This document shows positions 33,843 through 42,054 of a stretch of 64,000 nucleotides of DNA, in pieces. The stretch is from Multivorans sp965232105. Its GTDB lineage: Bacteria > Acidobacteriota > Thermoanaerobaculia > Multivoradales > Multivoraceae. Where the stretch lies: positions 1,736,001 through 1,800,000 of the forward strand of contig OZ246956.1 in assembly GCA_965232105.1 (NCBI GenBank), read 5' to 3'. The notes under the pieces are model-generated. The model was not told where the DNA came from. It did not search any database and saw nothing but the letters and a program-made list of their open reading frames with translations. Made by a program: the position numbers and the translations under genes. Position 1 is the first letter of the stretch. Every line of letters begins with the position of its first letter.

Positions 33843-35825
33843 CTACGGCCCCTCGCTCTCCGGCAAGGCGAAGGCGATCAACTCCGCCGGCTGGGTCATC
33901 CCGCCGCCGGTGACGGCGACGTACTGCCGTCCGCCCTGCATGTAGCTGACCGGGGCGCCGTGCAGGGCGCGGTCGGTGAGCACTTCGGCGAGCAGCTTGC
34001 CCGTCGCCTTGTCGTAGGCCTGGAGCGAGCTGCCGAGCACTGTCGAGCGATCGTTGTAGACCTCGAAGCGGGCGGTATGGGTGATCAGCAGAGTCTTCGT
34101 GACGAGCAGGCCGCCTTCCGTCACGGCGCTCGACGCAAGCCCTCCGAGCGGCCCCAGGTTGAGATGCCGGATCGCGGGGTGGTTTCGCGGCCCGTCGCCG
34201 AGCGGCGCCTGCCAGGCGATGTCGCCGCGGTTCAGATCGATGCCGGTGATTCGCTTGTAAGGCGGCTTGAGCAGCGGCAGGCCGCGCGGACCGGCGGTCG
34301 GGACGCGGTCCAGCACGTAGGGCCAGGAGCTCCGCGCCCCGTCCGGCTCGACCAGGGCCATCCCCGAGGGCCGGGTCATCGACTGGACGAAGAGCATCCC
34401 GGTCTCGGGGTCGGCCGCGGCGCCCGGGTGATTCGCTCCGCCGCCGGCGCCCGGAAGGACGAGAATCGCCTCCTTGCCGTCCTCGCCGCGGCGGATCAGG
34501 GGCATGAACATCGGCCCGAGGATGAACTTCTCCGCGATCTCGAGCGCCTCGGCCCGGAGCTCCGGCGTGAAGTCGATCAGGTCGTCCTCGCTGACGCCCT
34601 GGCGGTCGAACGCCGGCGGCTTGGTCGGGAAGGGTTGGGTCTTCGACATCTTCTCGCCCGGGACCGTGCTTTCCCAGGGGACCGGACGCTCCTCGATCGG
34701 CCACACCTGCTCGCCGGTCGCGCGGTCGAAGACGTAGGTGAACGCGGTCTTCGAAACCTGGGCGACCGCCTTGATCAGCCGGCCTTCGACGACGATGTCG
34801 AGCAGGTTCGGCGCCGAGGCGATGTCGTAGTCCCAGACGCCGTGGTGGACGGTCTGGAAATGCCAGACCCGCTCGCCCGTCGCGGCGTCGACGCAGATCA
34901 GGCTCTCGGAGTACACGTTGTCGCCGTGCCGCAAACCGCCGTAGTAGTCGCTGGTCGGCGTGCTGGTCGCGAGGTAGACGTAGCCGAGTTCCTGGTCGGC
35001 GGTCATCGGCGCCCAGACGTTCGCGTTGCCGGTCGTCTTCCAGGAGTCGTTCTCCCAGGTCTCGACGAACTCCTCGCCCTCCTGGGGGATCGTGTGGAAC
35101 CGCCACTTGAACTCGCCGGTGCGCACGTCGTAGCCGCGGACGTGGCCCGGCGGGTTGTTGTTCCGGAGCGGGAAGTCGAAGATGCGGGAACCGACGACGA
35201 TGGTGTCGCCGACCACGATCACCGGCTGGCCATGGCTGATGTTCCGGAGTTCCGTGTTCTCGCGGCCCAGGTTCCGGGACAACTCGACCACGCCGTCCTC
35301 GCCGAAGGCGCGGTCGGGCAGCCCCGTGGCCGGGTCGATCGAGATGAGCTGCTTGCCGATCGTGGCGATGAACAGGCGCTCCTTCTCGCCGTCGGTCCAG
35401 TACTCGAGTCCGCGCGTGTAGTAGTTGTTCTGGGCTGGCTTGCCGCGCTCGTAGCTCTTCGGGTCGTAGACCCAGAGTTCCTCGCCCGTCGCGGCGTCGA
35501 GCGCGGCGACCTGGCTCAACTCGGTGGGGATGTAGAGCCGGCCGCCTGTGACCAGGGGCGACGAACGGAGCACCTGCCGCCGGTAGGGCGAGTTCTCCTC
35601 GATCCGCGAGTCGGCGGAAGCCCAGCGCCACGCCGGTTCGAGCCGCCCGAAGTTCGTACCGTCGATCTGGTCGAGCACCGTATAGCGGGTGAAGCCGTCG
35701 TCGCCGCCGTGATGACGCCACTCCCCGTCCGCAGCCCCGTACTGAGCGGCGGCTGCGGTGCAGAGGAAGAGGGCCGGGAGTGCCCTGAGAATCCAACGGG
35801 GTTGGTGGTACACGGCGGCTAGCAT
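33843..35825 (-). CDS. PQQ-dependent dehydrogenase, glucose-dehydrogenase-like
   Basis: The product is about 660 residues from ATG 35825 with a signal peptide ending near 'TAAAAQYG'. The propeller begins 'GEWRHHGGDDGFTRYTVLDQ' and carries repeats such as 'VAALDAATGEELWVYDP' and 'ICVDAATGERVWHFQTVHHG', with 'VWDYDIASAPNLLDI'. The last part ('GYDVRTGEFKW', 'QYVAVTGGGMTQPAELIAFALP') completes it. The sequence is closest to soluble or membrane-detached quinoprotein glucose dehydrogenase-like proteins, but without the N-terminal membrane helices of Gcd. It probably works in the periplasm and needs a separate electron acceptor. It may be co-transcribed with the unknown secreted protein downstream. 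The substrate is unassigned. Confidence 0.9.
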   Translation of the reverse strand: MLAAVYHQPRWILRALPALFLCTAAAAQYGAADGEWRHHGGDDGFTRYTVLDQIDGTNFGRLEPAWRWASADSRIEENSPYRRQVLRSSPLVTGGRLYIPTELSQVAALDAATGEELWVYDPKSYERGKPAQNNYYTRGLEYWTDGEKERLFIATIGKQLISIDPATGLPDRAFGEDGVVELSRNLGRENTELRNISHGQPVIVVGDTIVVGSRIFDFPLRNNNPPGHVRGYDVRTGEFKWRFHTIPQEGEEFVETWENDSWKTTGNANVWAPMTADQELGYVYLATSTPTSDYYGGLRHGDNVYSESLICVDAATGERVWHFQTVHHGVWDYDIASAPNLLDIVVEGRLIKAVAQVSKTAFTYVFDRATGEQVWPIEERPVPWESTVPGEKMSKTQPFPTKPPAFDRQGVSEDDLIDFTPELRAEALEIAEKFILGPMFMPLIRRGEDGKEAILVLPGAGGGANHPGAAADPETGMLFVQSMTRPSGMALVEPDGARSSWPYVLDRVPTAGPRGLPLLKPPYKRITGIDLNRGDIAWQAPLGDGPRNHPAIRHLNLGPLGGLASSAVTEGGLLVTKTLLITHTARFEVYNDRSTVLGSSLQAYDKATGKLLAEVLTDRALHGAPVSYMQGGRQYVAVTGGGMTQPAELIAFALPESEGP

Positions 35826-35861
35826 AGGGGCAATGAGACCCACGCACAATCGGATTTACCG

Positions 35862-36947
35862 ATGAGAGCGGGGCGCTTCCTTGTGGCCCTCTCTCTCTCC
35901 GCATCCCTGACCGCCCTGTCCTGCGCGGCCCCCGACCCCGAACCGGCCCCCGACGCCGAGCCCGCGTCCGCCACCGCCGACGCACCCTCCATCCGCGTCG
36001 AACGCCTCCTCGACGCTCCGATCATCGGGCCAGAACTCGACCCGAGCATCGGGGAGAACATCCAGGGGCCGTCACTCATCCGCGTCCCGGACTGGGTTGC
36101 CGACCCGCTCGGCCGCTACTACCTCTACTTCGCCGACCACAAGGGCCACTACATCCGGCTCGCCTACGCCGACGACCTGCTCGGGCCGTGGTCGATCCAC
36201 GTCCCCGGGAGCCTGCAGATCGAGGAATCCCACTTCCTCGTCGAGCCGCCGGAGGTGACTCCGGAGATGGCCGCCGAGTGGGAGGAGCGGCGGGGCCTGA
36301 AGATCTCCCACGACGTAGTGAAGGAAATCACGGCGACTCACATCGCGTCGCCGGACGTTCACGTCGACGATCAGAACGAGCGGATCGTCATGTACTTCCA
36401 TGGCCTGGAAGACGTGGGCCGCCAGGTCTCCCGGGTCGCCACGTCGACCGACGGCATCGACTTCGAAGCGCAGCCGCAGGAGCTGGGCCGCACCTACATG
36501 CGCATCTTCCACTACGGCGGGTTGACCTACTCGCTGGCCATGCCCGGGCAGTTCTACCGGTCGGAGGATGGCTTCACCGACTTCGAGTTGGGTCCGCTGC
36601 TGTTCAACCCGGACATGCGCCACTCGGCCCTGCTGCTCCGCGGCGACACGCTGTGGGTGTTCTGGACCCAGGTCGGCGAGGCGCCGGAGCGGATTCTGCT
36701 CAGCAGCATCGACCTGTCCGGCGACTGGATGAGCTGGACGGACTCTGAACCCGTCGAGGTCCTGCGCCCCGAACGCGACTGGGAAGGCGCCGACGCCCCG
36801 CTCGAACCGTCCGTCCGCAGCACCGCCTACGGCCACGTGAACCAGTTGCGCGACCCGGCGATCTACGAGGAGGACGGCCGCGTCTTCCTGCTCTACGCCG
36901 TCGCCGGCGAGAGCGGCATCGCGATCGCCGAGGTCTTCTTCGAGTGA
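35862..36947 (+). CDS. Secreted beta-propeller protein, glycosidase-like fold, function unknown
   Basis: The 361-residue protein has an N-terminal signal ending 'LTALSCAAP', a possible lipoprotein site, then an acidic Pro/Glu/Ala linker. The body looks like a five-bladed propeller of the GH43/GH32/GH130 kind: 'NIQGPSLIRVPDW' early, 'YYLYFADHKGHYIRLAYADD', 'MYFHGLEDVGRQVSRVATST' and a final 'NQLRDPAIYEEDGRVFLLYA'. The conserved 'RDPAI' and 'YADD' elements are typical of that fold, but I cannot identify the catalytic acid pair, so enzyme activity is not claimed. It is divergent from the PQQ gene and followed by a repeat-rich gap. Confidence 0.7.
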   Translation: MRAGRFLVALSLSASLTALSCAAPDPEPAPDAEPASATADAPSIRVERLLDAPIIGPELDPSIGENIQGPSLIRVPDWVADPLGRYYLYFADHKGHYIRLAYADDLLGPWSIHVPGSLQIEESHFLVEPPEVTPEMAAEWEERRGLKISHDVVKEITATHIASPDVHVDDQNERIVMYFHGLEDVGRQVSRVATSTDGIDFEAQPQELGRTYMRIFHYGGLTYSLAMPGQFYRSEDGFTDFELGPLLFNPDMRHSALLLRGDTLWVFWTQVGEAPERILLSSIDLSGDWMSWTDSEPVEVLRPERDWEGADAPLEPSVRSTAYGHVNQLRDPAIYEEDGRVFLLYAVAGESGIAIAEVFFE

Positions 36948-36962
36948 TTGGACCGCTCCGCC

Positions 36963-37026
36963 ACTGGGTGCGCCGGCCTTCTGGCCGGCATCCGCACACG
37001 GGGCTCCGCCACTGGGTGCGCCGGCC
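36963..37026 (+). repeat. Two direct copies of ACTGGGTGCGCCGGCC
   Basis: Exact copies lie at 36963-36978 and 37011-37026, 48 bases apart. The first continues into TTCT and GGCCGGC, forming a 7-base hairpin. The second runs directly into a REP-like double hairpin. Confidence 0.85.
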
Positions 37027-37029
37027 TGC

Positions 37030-37110
37030 CATCCGTGCGCCCGATGACGGGCGCACGGACTGGTTCACGGGTGGCGCGGATCCGCGCCACCCGGGTTCTG
37101 GCCGGCATCC
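37030..37110 (-). repeat. REP-like double-hairpin element, inverted copy
   Basis: Hairpin B has arms at 37032-37043 and 37048-37059 (TCCGTGCGCCCG and its exact complement, loop ATGA). Hairpin A is a perfect 26-base palindrome at 37068-37093 with 11-base arms CGGGTGGCGCG and the centre GATC. The element ends with GGCCGGCATCC, the complement of the start of the 31-kb copy. It fills the gap before the amidohydrolase gene. Confidence 0.92.
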
Positions 37111-37141
37111 GGCTCCGTTCAGGATCTTTGCTGGCGGAATC

Positions 37142-38437
37142 ATGGTCGCGTGTTGTCTTGCCGCATGCGCCCCCAACCAACCCACCATCGACGGCACGGG
37201 CACGATCACGATCGCCGGCGCCACCCTGATCGACGGCACCGGTGCGCCGCCCGTCGAGGACGCGGTCGTCATCGTCCGCGGCGACCGCATCGAACGCGCC
37301 GGCTCGCGCCAGGACGTACCCGTGCCCGAAGGCGGCGAAGTCATCGACGCGACCGGCAAGTTCCTGATTCCCGGCCTGGTCGACCTTCACAACCACTACC
37401 GCGACGGCCTGGAGGAGTGGGCCTGGGCGTTGCAACTCCACGCCGGCGTGCTGACCGTCCGCAGCCTCGGCTCCGATCACGGCCAGACCCCGGCGATGAT
37501 CGCCGAGGCGCGTGCCGGCAACGTGCCGGCGCCGCGCATCTTCACCGCGGGGGTCGGCTTCACCCACCCCGAGGGCTTCCCACCGGGCAAGCTGGGTCCC
37601 GCCACCGAAGAAGAGGCCCGCGAGATGGTGCGCGAACTCGCCGCCCAGGAAGTCGACCTGATCAAGATGTGGGTCGACACCTTCCTCGATACGCGGCCCA
37701 AGATCGAGCCGGAGATCCGCGCCGCGATCGCCGACGAGGCGGCGCAGTACGGCATTCCCGTCTCGGCCCACGTCTTCTTCGAAGACGACGTCTGGCAGCT
37801 CGTCGGGGCCGGCGTGCGGTCCTTCGTCCACGGCGTCCGCGACCAGGAGGTCGACGACGAGTTCGTCGCGATGGCGCAGGACCACGGGCTCACCTTCGCG
37901 CCCGCTCTCGGCCAGGCGAAGACCTTCTGGTGGGTCGCCGAGCACCCGGAACTGCTCGACGACGAGGAGTTCCGGGCCGGCATTCAACCGGCTGCCTTCG
38001 AGCGGCTGCTCGATCCCGAGAACCGAGCCGCCATGCTGGAGAGCGAGTCGACCGCCAGGCGTCGCGTCGCCTACGACTACGTGACGAAGTTCGTCCACCG
38101 CATGAACGAAGCCGGTGTTGTGATCACCGTCGGTTCAGACAGCGGCGCCGGGAACATCGCCTACGGTTGGGGCACCCACCATGAGCTGGAAACTCTGGTG
38201 GAAGACGGCGGCCTGACGCCGCTCAAGGCGCTCGCCGCCGCCGGCGCGGCCGCGGCCGGTGAACTCACCGACGGCCCCGACTTCGGCACGGTCGCCGAAG
38301 GCAAGGCCGCGGACCTCGTGCTTCTATCCGCCGATCCCCTCGCCGACATCCGCAACACGCGGCAGATCGATCGCGTGATGCAGGCCGGTGTATGGCTCGA
38401 GCGTGGCTTGCCGACCTTCCCGCAGGCGGCTGAGTAG
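37142..38437 (+). CDS. Amidohydrolase-family lipoprotein
   Basis: The product is about 431 residues from ATG 37142, the first start after the repeats; the open frame before it translates repeat sequence. A very short signal ends in the lipobox 'CLAAC'. The metal-dependent amidohydrolase core is clear: the N-terminal beta segment 'TITIAGATLIDGTGAPPVED', the first metal pair in 'GLVDLHNHYRDGLEEW' (H-x-H), 'VSAHVFF' with a later histidine, and 'VITVGSDSGAG' with the aspartate. The closing 'PDFGTVAEGKAADLVLLSADP' is typical of imidazolonepropionase-like enzymes. It probably hydrolyses a cyclic amide or dipeptide outside the cytoplasm, with the exact substrate unknown. Confidence 0.88.
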   Translation: MVACCLAACAPNQPTIDGTGTITIAGATLIDGTGAPPVEDAVVIVRGDRIERAGSRQDVPVPEGGEVIDATGKFLIPGLVDLHNHYRDGLEEWAWALQLHAGVLTVRSLGSDHGQTPAMIAEARAGNVPAPRIFTAGVGFTHPEGFPPGKLGPATEEEAREMVRELAAQEVDLIKMWVDTFLDTRPKIEPEIRAAIADEAAQYGIPVSAHVFFEDDVWQLVGAGVRSFVHGVRDQEVDDEFVAMAQDHGLTFAPALGQAKTFWWVAEHPELLDDEEFRAGIQPAAFERLLDPENRAAMLESESTARRRVAYDYVTKFVHRMNEAGVVITVGSDSGAGNIAYGWGTHHELETLVEDGGLTPLKALAAAGAAAAGELTDGPDFGTVAEGKAADLVLLSADPLADIRNTRQIDRVMQAGVWLERGLPTFPQAAE

Positions 38438-38443
38438 CGGGCG

Positions 38444-38476
38444 CTATCGCCGATTTGCGTCGCAAACCGGCGATAG
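38444..38476. terminator. Strong hairpin between convergent genes, likely bidirectional terminator
   Basis: Arms CTATCGCCG (38444-38452) and CGGCGATAG (38468-38476) pair perfectly over 9 bases. Inside, TTTGCG and CGCAAA extend the stem after one A-C mismatch, leaving almost no loop. It lies in the 62-base gap between two convergent stop codons. No long T tract follows, so termination efficiency is uncertain. Confidence 0.75.
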
Positions 38477-38499
38477 TCCTGCCGATATGCGACTCCGGC

Positions 38500-39204
38500 T
38501 CAGCCGGTGGGCGGATCGCCTGCCCCGGATACCGCCAACCGCCACCCCAGGAGACCCGTGTAGACGATGCCGCTGGCGGACATCAACCCGAATACCGGAG
38601 CGAGGGACAGTTCCAGCGTGTTCGAATGCCACGCGGCGATGAACAGTGCCAGAGAGCCCAGGGCCAGCAGCCCGACGATGCCGTTCAGCATCGGGGGCAG
38701 GCGTAGCGGTTCTGGTCGGGAGACTAGGCCGAAGGCCAGGACCGCCATCCCGGCATAGCCAGCGACGCTGCCCGTGAAGTGCAGGCCCCATACCGTGCGC
38801 TGCATCGCCAACGCCGACGCCAGCCATTGCTCCGACTGCGCCGGGTCGGGCCCCAGCGCCGCCTCGCCCATGCCGATGAGCATGTAGTCGAAACCTCGCA
38901 TCACCATCTGCAGGACGAGACCGACCGCCATCGCGAGCAGGCCGAGTCTCGGCACGGGGGCGGCGTACCTCCGCAACGTCACGATGCCGTTCAGCATGAG
39001 CAGGGCGCCCAGGACGAGTACGACCGCTACGGTGTAGGACAGGGTGGCGTTGCGCGCCATCGCCAGCGTCAGGTCCGCGAGGCTGGTGCTGGGGACGGTG
39101 TCCACCATGCCGCGGCCGGGTGAGAAGGCGTAGGCGACAGCCACCGCCACGGTTCCGAACAGCAGCGAGTAGCCGCCGAGCTTCGCTTCGGTCAAGCGCG
39201 TCAT
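38500..39204 (-). CDS. Multi-pass membrane protein, unknown
   Basis: The 234-residue protein has about seven hydrophobic segments spread over its length, beginning 'LGGYSLLFGTVAVAVAYAFS'. Short polar loops include 'RRYAAPVPRLG' and 'GPDPAQSEQW'. The arrangement resembles DUF4386-type or related small membrane proteins, but I do not recognise a diagnostic motif. It is the last gene of a long minus-strand series that begins with the sterol methyltransferase homologue, and follows the second amidohydrolase after 16 bases, so it is probably co-transcribed with the two amidohydrolases. Confidence 0.75.
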   Translation of the reverse strand: MTRLTEAKLGGYSLLFGTVAVAVAYAFSPGRGMVDTVPSTSLADLTLAMARNATLSYTVAVVLVLGALLMLNGIVTLRRYAAPVPRLGLLAMAVGLVLQMVMRGFDYMLIGMGEAALGPDPAQSEQWLASALAMQRTVWGLHFTGSVAGYAGMAVLAFGLVSRPEPLRLPPMLNGIVGLLALGSLALFIAAWHSNTLELSLAPVFGLMSASGIVYTGLLGWRLAVSGAGDPPTG

Positions 39205-39220
39205 ATGCCTCCTTGAGCGC

Positions 39221-40570
39221 CTACCGGCACTCCGACGACATCACCTCCGACTCGATGATCACACCGCAGATGTGGCTCGTGTACTCGAACGGGTCGCCGT
39301 CGAAGAGGGCGAGGTCGGCGTCCTTGCCGACCTCGACCGAGCCGACGCGGTCGTCGATGCCGAGGATGCGGGCCGGGCTCAGGGTGACGGCTTCCAGCGC
39401 CCGTTCCATGCCGAGGCCGTTGGCCGCGGCGATGGCCGCTTCCCAGAGCAGGACGCGGGTCTTCGGGACGTAGCCCTCGAATCCGGTCTGGATCGCGAAC
39501 GGAATGCCGGCGTCGGCGAGCGACGCGGCGGTCTCGTAGGAACCGTTGCGGACCCGGCTCATCGTCGGGTGGAGCAGGACGGGCACGCCGGCCTCGCGGA
39601 TTTCGTCGAGCAGCAGGTAGGACTCGGCGGCGCCGTCGAGCACGAGGTCGAAGCCGAACTCCTGCTGCAGCCTGAGCGCGGAGGCGATTTCGGGCACGGT
39701 GTTCGCCGTGATCAGCAGGGACAGCTCGCCCTCGAGCACCTGGCCCAGGGCCTCCTTGGAGAGGTCGCGCGCCGGGGCCTTGGGCGCAGGCTTGGCGTCG
39801 CCCTCTTCCCCGTCACCCTCGTCACCCTCGGCTTCGTCGCCATCCTCCGTACCGGCTTCCGCCGCCTGCTGCACCTGATCCAGGTACGCCTGGGCCCCGA
39901 ACAGTGCATTGCGGAGCATCGCGATTCCCTTGGCCGATGTCCCCGGCGACTGGAAGTTGGACGACACCGCGTTGCCGAGCGTGGAAGCGAGCATCCGCGC
40001 GGAGACGACGACGGCCTGGTCGACGTTCCGGCCGCGGGTCTTCGCGATCATCGTCTGGCCGCTGACGAGAGCTCCGGGCCCGTGACCGGTGTGCATTGTC
40101 GTGACGCCGTACGACCGCACCCACTCGACCAGGGTCTCGTTCGCGTCGTAGGCGTCGATGGCGCGCAGGTCTGGCTGGATCGGCGAGGAGCGTTCGAGCT
40201 GATCCTGGTCGCGGACCGGACCGACGTTGCTGTTCAGCGCGCCCGAGAGCCCGACGACGGAGTGCGGGTCGACGAGGCCGGGGGTGACGACGGCGGCTTC
40301 GAGAACCTCGACGCCGTCGGGGATGTCTGCTTCGGCCGCCGGCCCGACCCACTCGATCTTGCCGTCCGCGCCGGCGATCACGATCGCGTCTTCGATCGGT
40401 GGCCCGGAAACCGTGTGCAGGGTGCCCGCGCGAACCGCAACCTGGGCCGCGGTTGGGACTGCGGTTACCGCCGCCAGGGCGAAGGAGAAGAACGTGATTC
40501 CCAGTCGCAACCGTGCGCAGACACCGGGCCGATTGCCCTTGAGAAAGAAGTGGGCGTCCCTGGCCATCAT
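39221..40570 (-). CDS. Amidohydrolase-like secreted protein lacking the HxH metal motif
   Basis: The 449-residue protein has an N-terminal hydrophobic signal ending 'VPTAAQ'. It is clearly a paralogue of its upstream neighbour, with 'VRAGTLHTVSGPPIEDAIVI', 'GVTTMHTGHGPGALVSGQT' and the closing 'GSVEVGKDADLALFDGDPFE'. However, the metal site of the family (D-x-H-x-H) reads 'GLVDPHSVVGLSG', so the second histidine is missing and activity may be altered or lost. An acidic insert of about 25 residues (Glu/Asp/Gly-rich, near 225-250) separates two halves. Its ATG overlaps the upstream gene's stop by ATGA, so the two amidohydrolases are translated together. Confidence 0.85.
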   Translation of the reverse strand: MMARDAHFFLKGNRPGVCARLRLGITFFSFALAAVTAVPTAAQVAVRAGTLHTVSGPPIEDAIVIAGADGKIEWVGPAAEADIPDGVEVLEAAVVTPGLVDPHSVVGLSGALNSNVGPVRDQDQLERSSPIQPDLRAIDAYDANETLVEWVRSYGVTTMHTGHGPGALVSGQTMIAKTRGRNVDQAVVVSARMLASTLGNAVSSNFQSPGTSAKGIAMLRNALFGAQAYLDQVQQAAEAGTEDGDEAEGDEGDGEEGDAKPAPKAPARDLSKEALGQVLEGELSLLITANTVPEIASALRLQQEFGFDLVLDGAAESYLLLDEIREAGVPVLLHPTMSRVRNGSYETAASLADAGIPFAIQTGFEGYVPKTRVLLWEAAIAAANGLGMERALEAVTLSPARILGIDDRVGSVEVGKDADLALFDGDPFEYTSHICGVIIESEVMSSECR

Positions 40571-41916
40571 CGTGTCTCTCCCTCGAGCAACTGCCGGGTC
40601 ATATGGTCTTCGTGGGCCGTGGTCCGGTAGACCTTGTAGCCCCCGACCGCGAACTTGCGGTGGTCGGGGTTCGAGCGGTCGTAGATCATCGTCCCCTCGA
40701 CCCAGGTCTGCTCGACCTTCGAGTACACGCTCAGCGGATCGCCGGAGAGGACGACGAAGTCCGCGTCCTTGCCGGCTTCGAGCGAGCCGATCCGGTCATC
40801 GAGTCCGAGTGCCCGCGCCGGCGCGAGAGTCAGGCCCTCGATCGCCTTGTCGCGCGACATGCCGTAGCGGACGGCGATCGCTGCGGCTCGGAAGAGGAGC
40901 CGCGAATCGGTCACCGAGTCGTCCGTGTTGAAGCTGACGTCGACGCCGGCCTGTTCCAGGATCGCGCCCATCTCCATGTTCCAGTCCATCGTCTCCTCCT
41001 TGCCGCCCGGCGCGTCGATCCAGGTGATCGACACCGGCACATCGGCGGCGGCAAGTTCCTCGGCGACCTTCCAGGATTCCGTCCCGTGCTGGACGACGAC
41101 CCGGAAGCCGAACTCTTCCTTGAGCCGAAGCACGGTGGCGATGTCGTTGTGGCGGTGGGTGTGGTGCTGGACGATCCGGTCGCCCGCCAGTACCTGGGCC
41201 AGCGCCTCCATGCGCAGGTCCCGCTTGGCCGGCTCGCCCCCGTCGTCCTCGTCTTCGCTCGCTTCCGCCTCGGCCATCTTCTCCCGGTACTCGACCGCCT
41301 CGTGGTAGAGATTTCGGACCAGGGCCGCCGACTTGGAGCGCGTGCCGGGGAAGGGCGGCGAGCCGATCGAGTTCGTGCCGTTCGCCATCTTCATCCCGCC
41401 GCAGATGCCGTTGATCGGGTCGTCGCAGTAGAGCCAGTCCTCGATCGTGCGGGCGCCGTCGCGCAGCTTGACGTAAGCGGTCTGCCCGGACATGAGGTGC
41501 CCGGAGCCGGACATGATGTTCAGCGTCGTGATGCCGCCGGATCGGGCGCGCCAGATGCTGTCGGCGGCAACGTCGATCGAGTCGAGGTTTCTGACGTCCG
41601 GGTGGAGCGGCGCGGACCGGTCGCCCCCGGATACCGAGCCGACGTGGGAGTGGGTGTCGACGAGGCCGGGCATCAGCACCTTGCCGGACACGTCGTGCTC
41701 GACCGCCCCGCGCGGCGTGCTCGTGTCGGGGCCGCCAACGCCTGTGATCTTGCCGCCCTGGACGACCAGGACGCCGTCGTCGATCGGCGGACCGGCGATG
41801 GGCAGCAGCCGGGCGCCGCGGAGTACGTGGGGGTCGTCCTGGGCCATCGCGGGTAGCGCGGCAAGGAGCGCCGGCAGCAGGGCGGCGAACAGGAACGATG
41901 CGGGACGTTTTCTCAT
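40567..41916 (-). CDS. Secreted amidohydrolase
   Basis: The product is about 449 residues from ATG 41916, giving 'MRKRPASFLFAALLPALLAA' and cleavage after 'AMAQ'; an earlier in-frame start would precede the signal. The intact metal motif is 'GLVDTHSHVGSVSGG' (H-x-H), with later 'RIVQHHTHRHNDIATVLRL' histidines and 'VSFNTDDSVTDSRLLFRAAA' with the catalytic aspartate. The C-terminus 'GSLEAGKDADFVVLSGDPLS' is standard. An acidic insert ('EASEDEDDGGEP') sits where the paralogue has its own longer one. It was probably exported to the periplasm, where it hydrolyses an amide or cyclic dipeptide. It forms an overlapping pair with the degenerate paralogue, which may act as a non-catalytic subunit; that is inference. 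Confidence 0.88.
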   Translation of the reverse strand: MRKRPASFLFAALLPALLAALPAMAQDDPHVLRGARLLPIAGPPIDDGVLVVQGGKITGVGGPDTSTPRGAVEHDVSGKVLMPGLVDTHSHVGSVSGGDRSAPLHPDVRNLDSIDVAADSIWRARSGGITTLNIMSGSGHLMSGQTAYVKLRDGARTIEDWLYCDDPINGICGGMKMANGTNSIGSPPFPGTRSKSAALVRNLYHEAVEYREKMAEAEASEDEDDGGEPAKRDLRMEALAQVLAGDRIVQHHTHRHNDIATVLRLKEEFGFRVVVQHGTESWKVAEELAAADVPVSITWIDAPGGKEETMDWNMEMGAILEQAGVDVSFNTDDSVTDSRLLFRAAAIAVRYGMSRDKAIEGLTLAPARALGLDDRIGSLEAGKDADFVVLSGDPLSVYSKVEQTWVEGTMIYDRSNPDHRKFAVGGYKVYRTTAHEDHMTRQLLEGETR

Positions 41917-42054
41917 GCGGGTTCCTCGAGAGGGATGGGACTGGCGTCTGCAAATCCAAGGCTGGAGCGGCACAGACCGGGGGCGCCGCCGTCATCGCCG
42001 GCTGCCGCCGCACGCGGCCAGGTACACGAGCCGCAAAGCGGCGACGATACCGCG

